A DNA stretch of 17,415 nucleotides from CAHJXF01 sp964657795 (GTDB lineage: Bacteria > Pseudomonadota > Gammaproteobacteria > Burkholderiales > Burkholderiaceae_D): contig CAZZWS010000074.1 of NCBI GenBank assembly GCA_964657795.1, forward strand, positions 1 through 17,415, written 5' to 3'. The position numbers and the translations under genes are program-made. The notes under the pieces are model-generated. The model saw only the letters and a program-made list of their open reading frames with translations, searched no databases and was not told where the DNA came from. Shown one piece after another: positions 7,669-14,687 of this stretch. Positions within the stretch are counted from its first letter, which is position 1, and each line of letters starts with the position of its first letter.

Positions 7669-8886
7669 ATGAGCAACGACGACGACTTCCGCGACGAGCC
7701 CGCCACCCCGGTACACGGGCTCGGCACGCGCCTCGTCCACCACGACTATCAGCCGCCGATGCCGTTCGGCGGCCTCAACGTCGGCGTGCATCACGCGTCG
7801 ACGATCACGTTCCCCGACATGGCCGCGCTGCGCGCGCGGGACTGGAAGGACGAGAGCGGCTATTCGTACGGGCTCAACGGCACGCCGACGACGTTCACGC
7901 TGGCGCGGCGCATCGCGGGCCTCGAAGGCGGGCGCCACTGCATCCTCCAGCCGTCGGGTCTCGCGGCGATCACGCTGGTCGATCTCGCGCTGCTGAAGGC
8001 CGGCGACCGGCTGATCCTGCCCGACAACGTCTACGGTCCGAGCCGCGAGTTCGCGATGACCACGCTGCGTGACTTCGGCGTCGACACCGTGTTCTACGAC
8101 CCGACCGATCTCGCGACGCTCGACGCCGCGATCGACGAACGCACGAAGCTGATCTGGATCGAGACGCCGGGTTCGGTGACGATGGAGGTGCCCGACGTGC
8201 CGGCCATCGTCGCGCGCGCGAAGCGGCACGGCATCGTCACCGCGATCGACAACACGTGGGCCGCGGGCCTGCTGTTCAGGCCGTTCGAGCATGGCGTGGA
8301 CATCGTCATGCACGCGCTCACCAAGTACCCGTCGGGCGGCAGCGACGTGATGATGGGATCGGTCACGACGCGCGACGAGGCGCTGCACCTGCGCCTGCGG
8401 GCCACCAACATCCGCATGGGCGTCGGCGTCGCGCCGGACGACTGCTTCCTGATGCTGCGCGGCCTGGCGACGCTCGAACTGCGGCTCGCACGGAGCGGGC
8501 AGAACGGCCTCGCGCTGGCGGGCTGGCTCGCGGAGCGGCCCGAGGTCGCGGCGGTGCTGCATCCGGCCTTTCCGTCGTGTCCCGGTCACGCGCTCTGGGT
8601 GCGCGACTTCACGGGCTCGTGCGGCCTGTTCTCGGTCGTGCTCGACGCGCGTTATGGTCAGGCCGACGGCGATGCGGTGATGGACGCGCTGAAGCTCTTC
8701 AAACTCGGCTACAGCTGGGGCGGCGTGCACAGCCTGGCCGTGTCGTACGCGATCAACGGACCCGACGGGACCAAGCGTCTCGCCTGGTCGCACGGTGGCC
8801 CGCTGCTGCGGTTCTACGCCGGCACCGAGGACGTCGCGGACCTGATTGCCGACCTGGAGCGGGCGTTCGCGAAGCTGGCTCGTTGA
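7669..8886 (+). CDS. metC: Cystathionine beta-lyase, Cys/Met metabolism PLP enzyme
   Basis: The 405-residue protein belongs to fold-type I PLP enzymes of the Cys/Met metabolism family. MetC cleaves cystathionine to homocysteine, pyruvate and ammonia in methionine synthesis. Visible features: YSYGLNGTPTTFTLARRI from residue 65, with Tyr65 and Tyr67; LEGGRHCILQPSGLAAI near 85-101; Tyr122; SVTMEVPDVPAIVA at 169-182; IDNTWAAG with PLP-binding Asp194; and the PLP lysine K219 in HALTKYPSGGSD. SVTMEV followed by IDNTWAAG is the pattern of E. coli MetC rather than of gamma-synthases or MetZ, which makes beta-lyase the best call. The ATG is preceded by TGAGGA at 7654-7659, which overlaps the serS stop; the gap between the genes is 12 nt. 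The gene is followed by an 8-bp stem-loop. Confidence 0.9.
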   Translation: MSNDDDFRDEPATPVHGLGTRLVHHDYQPPMPFGGLNVGVHHASTITFPDMAALRARDWKDESGYSYGLNGTPTTFTLARRIAGLEGGRHCILQPSGLAAITLVDLALLKAGDRLILPDNVYGPSREFAMTTLRDFGVDTVFYDPTDLATLDAAIDERTKLIWIETPGSVTMEVPDVPAIVARAKRHGIVTAIDNTWAAGLLFRPFEHGVDIVMHALTKYPSGGSDVMMGSVTTRDEALHLRLRATNIRMGVGVAPDDCFLMLRGLATLELRLARSGQNGLALAGWLAERPEVAAVLHPAFPSCPGHALWVRDFTGSCGLFSVVLDARYGQADGDAVMDALKLFKLGYSWGGVHSLAVSYAINGPDGTKRLAWSHGGPLLRFYAGTEDVADLIADLERAFAKLAR

Positions 8887-8915
8887 GGCGAGCTTCAATT
8901 CGTCGAAGTGGGTCA

Positions 8916-8940
8916 AGAGGGCCGGGAACTTAGGCCCTCT
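8916..8940. terminator. Stem-loop after metC, possible terminator
   Basis: AGAGGGCC at 8916-8923 pairs perfectly with GGCCCTCT at 8933-8940 around a 9-base loop, 29 bases after the metC stop. No T-run follows in either direction, so it is a weak intrinsic terminator or a 3'-end protecting hairpin. Confidence 0.45.
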
Positions 8941-9244
8941 CGCCCCGACGATTTGGAACGAATGAATTAACGCAAGCGCGGCAGCTCCTTTTTTTGGCGA
9001 CTCGAAAAGGGACGATTGGGTACACCAGTGATGTGCACGGTCGCCGCATCACATTGTCGCGGCGTGCTCGGTGATTGCTGGCGAACGACGATACGCCATG
9101 CATGACAGTTCACACCTTCCGGGTGAGCGTGGTCGAGGGCAGCGCTGATTGATTCAAGAGCCTTGCAGTGTCGAGGTCGCCCAACAACGACTCGACCCTG
9201 TTTGGATCGCGAATGGGCAATTGCAATGACATCCCCTCTCCGTG

Positions 9245-9276
9245 AAAACTGCCCGCTCGCGAACAAGACCGGGCAG
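9245..9276 (-). terminator. Rho-independent terminator of the lipoprotein gene
   Basis: On the minus strand, CTGCCCG (9276-9270) pairs with CGGGCAG (9255-9249) in a perfect 7-bp stem with a 14-base loop, followed directly by TTTT (9248-9245). The stem begins 15 bases after the lipoprotein stop codon, the expected place for an intrinsic terminator. Confidence 0.65.
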
Positions 9277-9290
9277 CGCCAGTGGACGGA

Positions 9291-10532
9291 TCAGTGAACC
9301 GAGAAAACGGCGACCCCGGCGTTGACGAAACCGTTGGCCACGCACGTCGCGCAGCCGGCCGGTGCACCCGCCGACGACACCGGCATGAAGATCTGGTTGG
9401 ACGTCGGATCCACCGCGACCGAGTGTGCATTGTTACCGGACGGAACTCGCGCGACCACGGCGTAGGTTGCGGCATCGATGATGGCAAGCACCGGCGTACA
9501 TGGCGAAGCGGCGCTGCAGGTCCCGCTCACGGCCGCGTTGCCTGTCGCGGTCCAACGGCTGCCCGCGTTGTAATAGCGATTGCTCTTGCTGTCGTATTCG
9601 AGCTGGTCGCCCCCTCCTGCATTCAGTGAAGCCACCAGGCCCCCGGTATTCCGGTTCAGAATCAATACGAGCAGGGGCGCGCCGGTCGTCGCTTCGCGGC
9701 AGCCGACTGCGATATCGGTTCCCGGCCCCAGTGCCAGGCCCGTGGGGTCGCAATTTCCTTCACCGTATCGTTGCAAACCTGCCAACGCCGTGTAGTTGAC
9801 GGTCCCGCCGGTGGCGATCGCCCGGATGGCCGCTCCCGGCAATACATCGAGTTCGCCGTGCGGATTGACCGTCGTGCCGTCGTTGTTGACGTAGAAGGCG
9901 TCGCTCACGGAGTCGTATCGGCAGGCTTCGAGACCTGCAGATGGCGCACCCGCGGAATCGGCGAACGTAACCGTGGCGACGACGGTCTGGCTGGCAGTAT
10001 TGATAAAGGTCGCGTAGGGAATCGCCGCTTCGGGAGCCGAGATCATATAAATGCCGTGCGCCGCGTCGTAGCACCCTTCGTCCGAGCGCACGCCTTGGTT
10101 GCCGGTCACGATCGTCTTGACCACTTGCTTCGTCGCCGTATCGATCACCTTCACCGAATTCACGTCGCCCGCATACAAGAGGGTGCCGACGGCATTGAGT
10201 CCATCCGGGCCGGAGTTGGCGTTGGATGCGAGGAGCCCGGCAAAAGCGTTGGCACCAGAGCCAACGATCTGCGCTGCCTGCGTCAGCGTAGGAATATCGA
10301 TCGCATCGACCGACTTGTTATTTCGATCCGTGAAGTAGTAAGTGCTTCCGGAGACAGTGCTGATGTCAAATGAATAGTTGGTGCTCGCACCGACCCCCGA
10401 GATAGCGATTTGTTGGAGCAGATGCGGGTTATCGACCGCGACGGGGGCAGCGGGGGGAGTGCCGTCGTCGTGACCTCCGCATCCGGCGAGTGCGGTCGCT
10501 AAAGACAGCATCGCCATCAAATTCTTTCTCAT
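9291..10532 (-). CDS. Putative lipoprotein with YVTN/NHL-like beta-propeller repeats
   Basis: The 413-residue protein starts with a lipoprotein signal, basic MRKN, a hydrophobic stretch, then LAGC with lipidated Cys18 and a Gly/Asp/Pro-rich linker. The rest shows repeated blade-like units of the YVTN/NHL type: GTLLYAGDVNSVKVIDTAT, then TASQTVVATVTFAD, then IIDAATYAVVARVPSGNNAH followed by SVAVDPTSNQIFMPV. Several Cys pairs (for example GTCSAASPCTP and GCATCVANG) suggest disulfides, which fits an envelope location. No catalytic motif is recognised, so the function is unknown; beta-propellers of this kind usually bind partners or ligands. ATG 10530-10532 is supported by AGGAGA about six bases upstream; the frame is open for 74 more codons upstream, but these lack a signal peptide and look non-coding. 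Codon use is visibly less GC-biased than in the neighbours, which hints at transfer. Confidence 0.8.
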   Translation of the reverse strand: MRKNLMAMLSLATALAGCGGHDDGTPPAAPVAVDNPHLLQQIAISGVGASTNYSFDISTVSGSTYYFTDRNNKSVDAIDIPTLTQAAQIVGSGANAFAGLLASNANSGPDGLNAVGTLLYAGDVNSVKVIDTATKQVVKTIVTGNQGVRSDEGCYDAAHGIYMISAPEAAIPYATFINTASQTVVATVTFADSAGAPSAGLEACRYDSVSDAFYVNNDGTTVNPHGELDVLPGAAIRAIATGGTVNYTALAGLQRYGEGNCDPTGLALGPGTDIAVGCREATTGAPLLVLILNRNTGGLVASLNAGGGDQLEYDSKSNRYYNAGSRWTATGNAAVSGTCSAASPCTPVLAIIDAATYAVVARVPSGNNAHSVAVDPTSNQIFMPVSSAGAPAGCATCVANGFVNAGVAVFSVH

Positions 10533-10943
10533 CGTCGTCTCCTGTGTTCCGAGCGGAATGCCCGGATTTTTCTTCGCGCGGGGCTTACGGCTACGGAATC
10601 GCCCGTCGTTAACAGCCAATCGGGAGGTCGCTGTCCCCCATCTCTCATAATGGCATGACGCAACGTCCATGGCGATGCTCCAAGAGAGTGCCGCCCAGTA
10701 GCTCGTAGCCATGGACACGGTCGGCCGCGCCGCTGGAGAAGGGGACCTCTGCAAGACGAGATGTTCGTTCGATGAAGACCTGCATCGATGGCATCGTGTG
10801 ACCTGCCCCGCTACCCCGTACCAACCATTCGGGATGAAGCCCGAAATGCAAGCCTTGGGGTCCGTGTACCTGATTCGTAAAGAATCGAGACTTTATGCAT
10901 CTGGCAAAAATGTGCCGATGCTCAGTGAACCGAGGAAGTGTCG
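10533..10943. other. Intergenic region between divergent lipoprotein and serine hydrolase genes
   Basis: This 411-bp stretch must carry the promoters of both divergent genes. It looks less GC-rich than the flanks. I found no convincing -35/-10 pair in either direction. Overlapping short open frames (10645-11013 minus, 10711-10968 plus) have no recognisable product. The only clear signals are the ribosome sites at the two ends: AGGAGA on the minus strand near 10540 and GAGGAAG at 10932-10938 on the plus strand. Confidence 0.55.
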
Positions 10944-13025
10944 ATGCGTCGTTCACATGTGTGGTTGATGGCATGCGGTCTGGTGTTTCTGTCTTCCGCG
11001 TCGGCATGGGCATCGGTCGCGGCCGCTGGTGCGCCGGCGCCCGAGACGATCGCCGTAGCCAGTCCCCGGACCACGCCGTCGGGCCACACGTTCATCGCGC
11101 CCGAGGGCTTCACGCTGACGATGCAGGCACACGCGGCGCTGCTGCGGCCGCCCGAAGGCGATTCGACCTTCGCGATCGTGGACGTCGATGCGGCCGATGC
11201 CGACGAAGCCGTCGCGAAGGCGTGGGCGATGGTGTTCCCGACCATGCAGCGCAAGCTCAAGCTCGCGACGGCGCGTCCCGCACGCAACGGCTGGGTCGAC
11301 CAGCGCGCGTACGAGTACGAGACGTCGCCGAACGAGAAGGTCGTGGTCTTCGCGCAGGCGCGGCACTCGACGACGAAGCAGGGCTCGCCCTGGGCCGTGA
11401 TCCTGGTGAACGCCACCGACGGCACGATGGAGAAGCGCGGTGCGCCGGTCGGGCAGGCGATGGGCAGTCTGCGGCCCAACGGCTATTCGCGTGAAAGCCT
11501 CGCCGGTCGCGCGCCCCATCCGCTCGACGCGGCGCGCATCGACGTGCTGAAGCGCTTCGTCGCCGACGGCATGAAGGCGCTTGACGTGCCGGGCGTGGGC
11601 TTGAGCCTCATCGACGGCAACCAGGTGGTCTGGGAAGGTGGAGTCGGCGTCAAGGAGAAGGGCAAGCCCGACCCGATCGACGCGAACACGCTGTTCATCG
11701 CGGCATCGAACACCAAGGCGATGACCACGTTGCTGCTGGCCGAGGACGTCGACGCCGGCAAACTGCGATGGGACGAGCCGGTGGTGGAGGCGTATCCCGC
11801 GTTCAGGCTCGGTGATCCGGCGGTCACGAAGCAGGTGGGGATCAGGCATCTGGTGTGCGCCTGCACGGGCATGCCGCGGCAGGACAGCGAGATGCTGTTC
11901 AACTATCTCAAGCGTCCGGCCTCGTCGACCTTCGGGTTCCTGTCGACGATGCAGCCGACCAGCCGCTTCGGCGAGGTCTTCCAGTACAGCAACCTGATGG
12001 TGGCGTCGGCCGGCTACATCGCCGCCGCGCAGATGTATCCGGGGATGGAGGTCGGTGCGGCCTACGATCGCGCGATGCGCGAGTACGTCTTCGCGCCGCT
12101 CGGCATGAACGACTCGACCTTCGACTACGCCGAGGCGCAGCGGGGCGATCACGCGTCGCCGCACGGCGACACCATCGACGGCGTGACGACGCGCGCGAAG
12201 ATGGATCTCAACTATTCATTCGTGTCGGCGCGACCGGCCGGCGGTCTGTGGACCAGTCCGCACGACCTCAGCCGCTTCGTGCTGATGGAGCTCGCGAGGG
12301 GCGCGTCGGTCGACGGCAAGCGCCTCGTTTCCGAAACCAACCTGATGGAGCGGCGGAAGCCCCAGATCGTGGTCGGCGAGGACGTCGACTACGGCATGGG
12401 GCTCATCGTCGACAGGCATTACGACATCGAGATCATCCATCACGGCGGCGATCTGAGCGGGTATCACAGCGACATGGTCTGGCTGCCGGCCTACGGCATC
12501 GGCATGACCATCCTGACCAACGCCGACTCCGGCGCATACCTGCGCGGGCCACTGCTGCGCAAGTTGCTCGAGGTGGTGTTCGATGCGCAGCCCGAGGCCG
12601 ACGACCAGATCAGGGTCGCCGCCGCCAATCGCCTCGCCGAGATCCGCAAGGAACGCGAGCGGCTCGTGGCGCCGGCCGCGCCGGCCGAGGGGAGCAAGCT
12701 CGCGTCGCGTTACGTGAACCCCGCGCTCGGCAGTCTGGTGGTGCGGCCTCGCGACGGAATCGTCGTCTTCGACTTCGGCGACTGGAGGAGCGAGGTCGCG
12801 ACGCGTGCCAACGACGACGGGACGATCTCGTTCATCTCGATCGATCCGGGCGTGGCGGGGTTCGAGTTCGTCGCCGGTCAGGAGGGCGGCAAGCGGACGC
12901 TGACGTTGCGCGATGCACAGCACGAATATCCGTTCACCGAGATGAAGATGGCGACGACCAACACGAACGTTTCACATCGGTCAGGACGGTTCGCTCCTGC
13001 GCGCGGAGCGGCCAGCGCTCGGTGA
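10944..13025 (+). CDS. Exported serine hydrolase, class C beta-lactamase fold
   Basis: The 693-residue protein begins with a signal peptide (MRRSHVWLMACGLVFLSS, cleavage likely near ASA-WAS). An N-terminal domain of about 150 residues of unknown role precedes the catalytic domain (about 190-550). Catalytic motifs: S-x-x-K as ASNTK (S255, K258), Y-x-N as QYSN (Y348, N350), and the third motif as HHGG (around H500) in place of KTG. This is the layout of the AmpC-like family of esterases, D-aminopeptidases and penicillin-binding-like hydrolases; HGG instead of KTG favours an esterase or peptidase over a true beta-lactamase. A beta-rich C-terminal region follows. Start: ATG 10944 lies five bases after GAGGAAG; GTG 10938 in frame overlaps that site and is less likely. 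The last 45 bases overlap the convergent regulator gene, and the Arg/Ala/Ser-rich tail may not be part of the fold. Substrate unknown. Confidence 0.87.
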   Translation: MRRSHVWLMACGLVFLSSASAWASVAAAGAPAPETIAVASPRTTPSGHTFIAPEGFTLTMQAHAALLRPPEGDSTFAIVDVDAADADEAVAKAWAMVFPTMQRKLKLATARPARNGWVDQRAYEYETSPNEKVVVFAQARHSTTKQGSPWAVILVNATDGTMEKRGAPVGQAMGSLRPNGYSRESLAGRAPHPLDAARIDVLKRFVADGMKALDVPGVGLSLIDGNQVVWEGGVGVKEKGKPDPIDANTLFIAASNTKAMTTLLLAEDVDAGKLRWDEPVVEAYPAFRLGDPAVTKQVGIRHLVCACTGMPRQDSEMLFNYLKRPASSTFGFLSTMQPTSRFGEVFQYSNLMVASAGYIAAAQMYPGMEVGAAYDRAMREYVFAPLGMNDSTFDYAEAQRGDHASPHGDTIDGVTTRAKMDLNYSFVSARPAGGLWTSPHDLSRFVLMELARGASVDGKRLVSETNLMERRKPQIVVGEDVDYGMGLIVDRHYDIEIIHHGGDLSGYHSDMVWLPAYGIGMTILTNADSGAYLRGPLLRKLLEVVFDAQPEADDQIRVAAANRLAEIRKERERLVAPAAPAEGSKLASRYVNPALGSLVVRPRDGIVVFDFGDWRSEVATRANDDGTISFISIDPGVAGFEFVAGQEGGKRTLTLRDAQHEYPFTEMKMATTNTNVSHRSGRFAPARGAASAR

Positions 13026-13913
13026 GCCGTCCTCGTGCCGACGCCACGCGCGGCGCAGATGATGGGCCGAGCGGAAGCCCGCATCCTCGGCCACGCGTTC
13101 GATGCTGACGTCGGTCGTCGCCAGTCGTTCGCGANNNNNNNNNNTCGTGTCGGTCTCCTCACGGAACAGACGCGACAGGTGACGGACGCTGGCATGCGCC
13201 GCGTCGGCGATGCTGGCCAGCGTCCAGTCCCGCGTCGGATCGGCGAGGATCGCGTCCTGCGCGCGGTGCACGACCGGATGCAGATGGTTGCGATGCGCGA
13301 ACCACGGCGACAACTGCTCGTCGTGATCGGTGCGCCGCAGATAGACCACGAGCGCCCGCGCGACGCGGGTCGCGACGACCGGCCCCGCATGCTCCGCGAT
13401 CAGGTGCAGCGCGAGATCGATGCCCGCGGTGACGCCGGCGCTGGTCGTCACGTGACCGTCGACGACGAAGATGCGGTTGTGGCGGACCAGCGCCTTCGGA
13501 TGCATGCGTTGCAGCCGGTCGCAATCCTCGTGATGCGTCGTGCACGCGCGGCCGTCGAGCAGACCGGCACGCGCCGCGAAGAAGGCGCCGGCGCAGATCG
13601 ACATGAGCCGGTGTCGCTCGTCGACCGTCCGTCTCAGCCAGGTGACGACCGCCGTCGCCTCGGGTCCCTGCAGATGGCTCATCGGCGTCACGCCCGACAG
13701 GACGACCATCGCACCGCCGGCCAGCGTCGCGGGCAACGGTTCGAGGTTCGCCAACGGCAGGCCGATCGACGTCGGCGCGACCGGTTCGACGCCGTGGTAG
13801 CGGCAGTCGAAGACGGTCCTGCCGGCGATGCGATTGGCGCTGCGGAACGCATCGGCCATACCGGCGAGATCGAGCAGATAGACGCCGGGCAGCACGATGA
13901 AATGGACGCGCAT
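12981..13913 (-). CDS. GlxA-family transcriptional regulator (DJ-1/PfpI plus AraC HTH), interrupted by assembly gap
   Basis: As assembled the protein is 310 residues, four of them undetermined. The N-terminal DJ-1/PfpI-like domain (about 1-185) starts MRVHFIVLPG and has SICAGAFFAARAGLLDG at 105-121, with Cys107 at the nucleophile-elbow position, then TSAGVTAGIDLALHLIAEH. The AraC-type double HTH follows: first motif in LASIADAAHASVRHLSRLFREET at about 232-254, second in TTDVSIERVAEDAGFRSAHHLRRAW at about 266-290. GlxA-type regulators sense small ligands, often nitrogen compounds. The C-terminus after the second helix is slightly off the family pattern but stays in frame. The ATG overlaps the stop of the upstream hydrolase gene by one base (TGATG), so the pair is translationally coupled. 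The 3' end overlaps the convergent serine hydrolase gene by 45 bp. The gene is probably intact in the organism. Confidence 0.85.
   Translation of the reverse strand: MRVHFIVLPGVYLLDLAGMADAFRSANRIAGRTVFDCRYHGVEPVAPTSIGLPLANLEPLPATLAGGAMVVLSGVTPMSHLQGPEATAVVTWLRRTVDERHRLMSICAGAFFAARAGLLDGRACTTHHEDCDRLQRMHPKALVRHNRIFVVDGHVTTSAGVTAGIDLALHLIAEHAGPVVATRVARALVVYLRRTDHDEQLSPWFAHRNHLHPVVHRAQDAILADPTRDWTLASIADAAHASVRHLSRLFREETDTXXXXRERLATTDVSIERVAEDAGFRSAHHLRRAWRRHEDGSPSAGRSARRSEPS
13135..13144. other. Assembly gap (10 N) inside the GlxA-type regulator gene
   Basis: Ten undetermined bases lie between the two helix-turn-helix motifs of the regulator. The reading frame agrees on both sides if the gap length is 1 modulo 3. 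Compared with related AraC domains from memory, about 14 codons are expected where only four placeholder codons stand, so the true gap is probably near 40 bases. Confidence 0.95.
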
Positions 13914-14503
13914 CACGCGGCGGCGGCCCGTATCGCGACGCGCATCGCCGCCCGCGCCCGATCGATCGCTTCGTCGACCGTGACGATCGTCGCGAAGCGG
14001 CCGGCGAGGACCATCTCCGTCCGCTCGCGAATCTCGTCGACCGTTACGGTGCGGCCGGCGCGCGTCGTCATCGGCCAGGTCGTCGTGGCTTCGCTGACGT
14101 AGTCGACCTCGAAGCCCAGGTCCGACGCATGGCGCGTCGTGGTCTCGCAGCACTGCTCGGTGCGGATGCCGGACACCGCGAGCCGCGCGATGCCGCGCGC
14201 ATTCAGCCAGGCGTGCAGTCCGGTGCCAACCAGCGCGCTGTGCACGGTCTTCTCGAAGGAGGCGCCCGGCTCGAACGACAGTTCCGGCATCGGTATCGCG
14301 TGCCCGGACGCCTTCGAGAACGGACCGTCGGGTTCGACGTGGATGATGCGGATCACCGGCAGGCCCAGCGCCTCGAAGCCGGCCACGAGCGGTCGCACGC
14401 GTTCGAAAAAGGCCTCGATGTCATGCGCGTCGAAACAGGGACGCTGGCGAAAAGATTGCTGCACGTCGATGACGAGCAGGGCGGTGGCGCGGGGGATGTT
14501 CAT
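13913..14503 (-). CDS. Isochorismatase-like cysteine hydrolase
   Basis: The 196-residue protein is a member of the isochorismatase-like hydrolase family, which includes nicotinamidases, amidohydrolases and isochorismatases. The catalytic triad is visible: D13 in ALLVIDVQQSF, K85 in FEKTVHSAL, and C118 in SGIRTEQCCETTTRHASDLGF, followed by the usual TTTRAGRTV region. The next residue, Cys119, makes an unusual Cys-Cys pair at the nucleophile. The exact substrate cannot be told from sequence; an amide or imide is likely. Two in-frame ATGs are close together (14501-14503 and 14507-14509); the first is chosen because the conserved domain begins at once, and neither has a clear ribosome site. The stop overlaps the ATG of the GlxA-type regulator, suggesting that the regulator responds to the substrate or product of this enzyme. 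The gene is divergent from rmuC. Confidence 0.87.
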   Translation of the reverse strand: MNIPRATALLVIDVQQSFRQRPCFDAHDIEAFFERVRPLVAGFEALGLPVIRIIHVEPDGPFSKASGHAIPMPELSFEPGASFEKTVHSALVGTGLHAWLNARGIARLAVSGIRTEQCCETTTRHASDLGFEVDYVSEATTTWPMTTRAGRTVTVDEIRERTEMVLAGRFATIVTVDEAIDRARAAMRVAIRAAAA

Positions 14504-14687
14504 GGGCATGGCGACGCTTCGGTGAAAGAGGGTAGCGTCATCCTGCGATCTCCTGCAATGCCGCGCGAGCCCGTGCCGGACAGGCAGCGGCCGAATCCGG
14601 CCATAGCGACTTGCGTCGGACCATCCGTTTCGTCGAGCGCCCGCGCGCTTCGGTATCCTTGACTGCCGCTGAAAGGAAATCGATCGC

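Larger units (their letters stand above)
8887..9290. other. Gene-free spacer between metC and the lipoprotein gene
   Basis: This 404-bp stretch lies between the convergent metC and lipoprotein genes and looks less GC-rich than the flanks. It holds the two stem-loops listed separately and a run of seven T at 8989-8995 with no good hairpin before it. Short open frames exist on the minus strand (for example 8967-9266), but none has a ribosome site, recognisable domain or convincing codon use. I see no gene in it. Confidence 0.6.

Noticed and set aside
8989..8995. Run of seven T after metC as an intrinsic terminator
   Set aside because: No stable GC-rich hairpin directly precedes it; the best stem upstream is three base pairs.
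8967..9487. Minus-strand open frames in the metC-lipoprotein spacer as small genes
   Set aside because: They lack ribosome sites and recognisable domains, one overlaps the lipoprotein coding region in another frame, and a terminator of the lipoprotein gene lies across them.
10533..10754. 74-codon upstream extension of the lipoprotein gene
   Set aside because: A signal peptide with lipobox begins at the ATG at 10532, which has AGGAGA before it. The extension would bury the signal peptide.
10872..10886. Inverted repeat GATTC-GTAAA-GAATC upstream of the serine hydrolase as an operator
   Set aside because: Arms of five bases are too short to stand out in a 411-bp spacer, and no second copy or matching promoter was seen.
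10922..10934. 13-base match TCAGTGAACCGAG at 9291-9303 and 10922-10934, flanking the lipoprotein gene, as insertion direct repeats
   Set aside because: One copy covers the lipoprotein stop codon and the other lies just before the hydrolase ribosome site. In 17 kb a chance 13-base match is expected about once or twice, and no longer similarity surrounds it.
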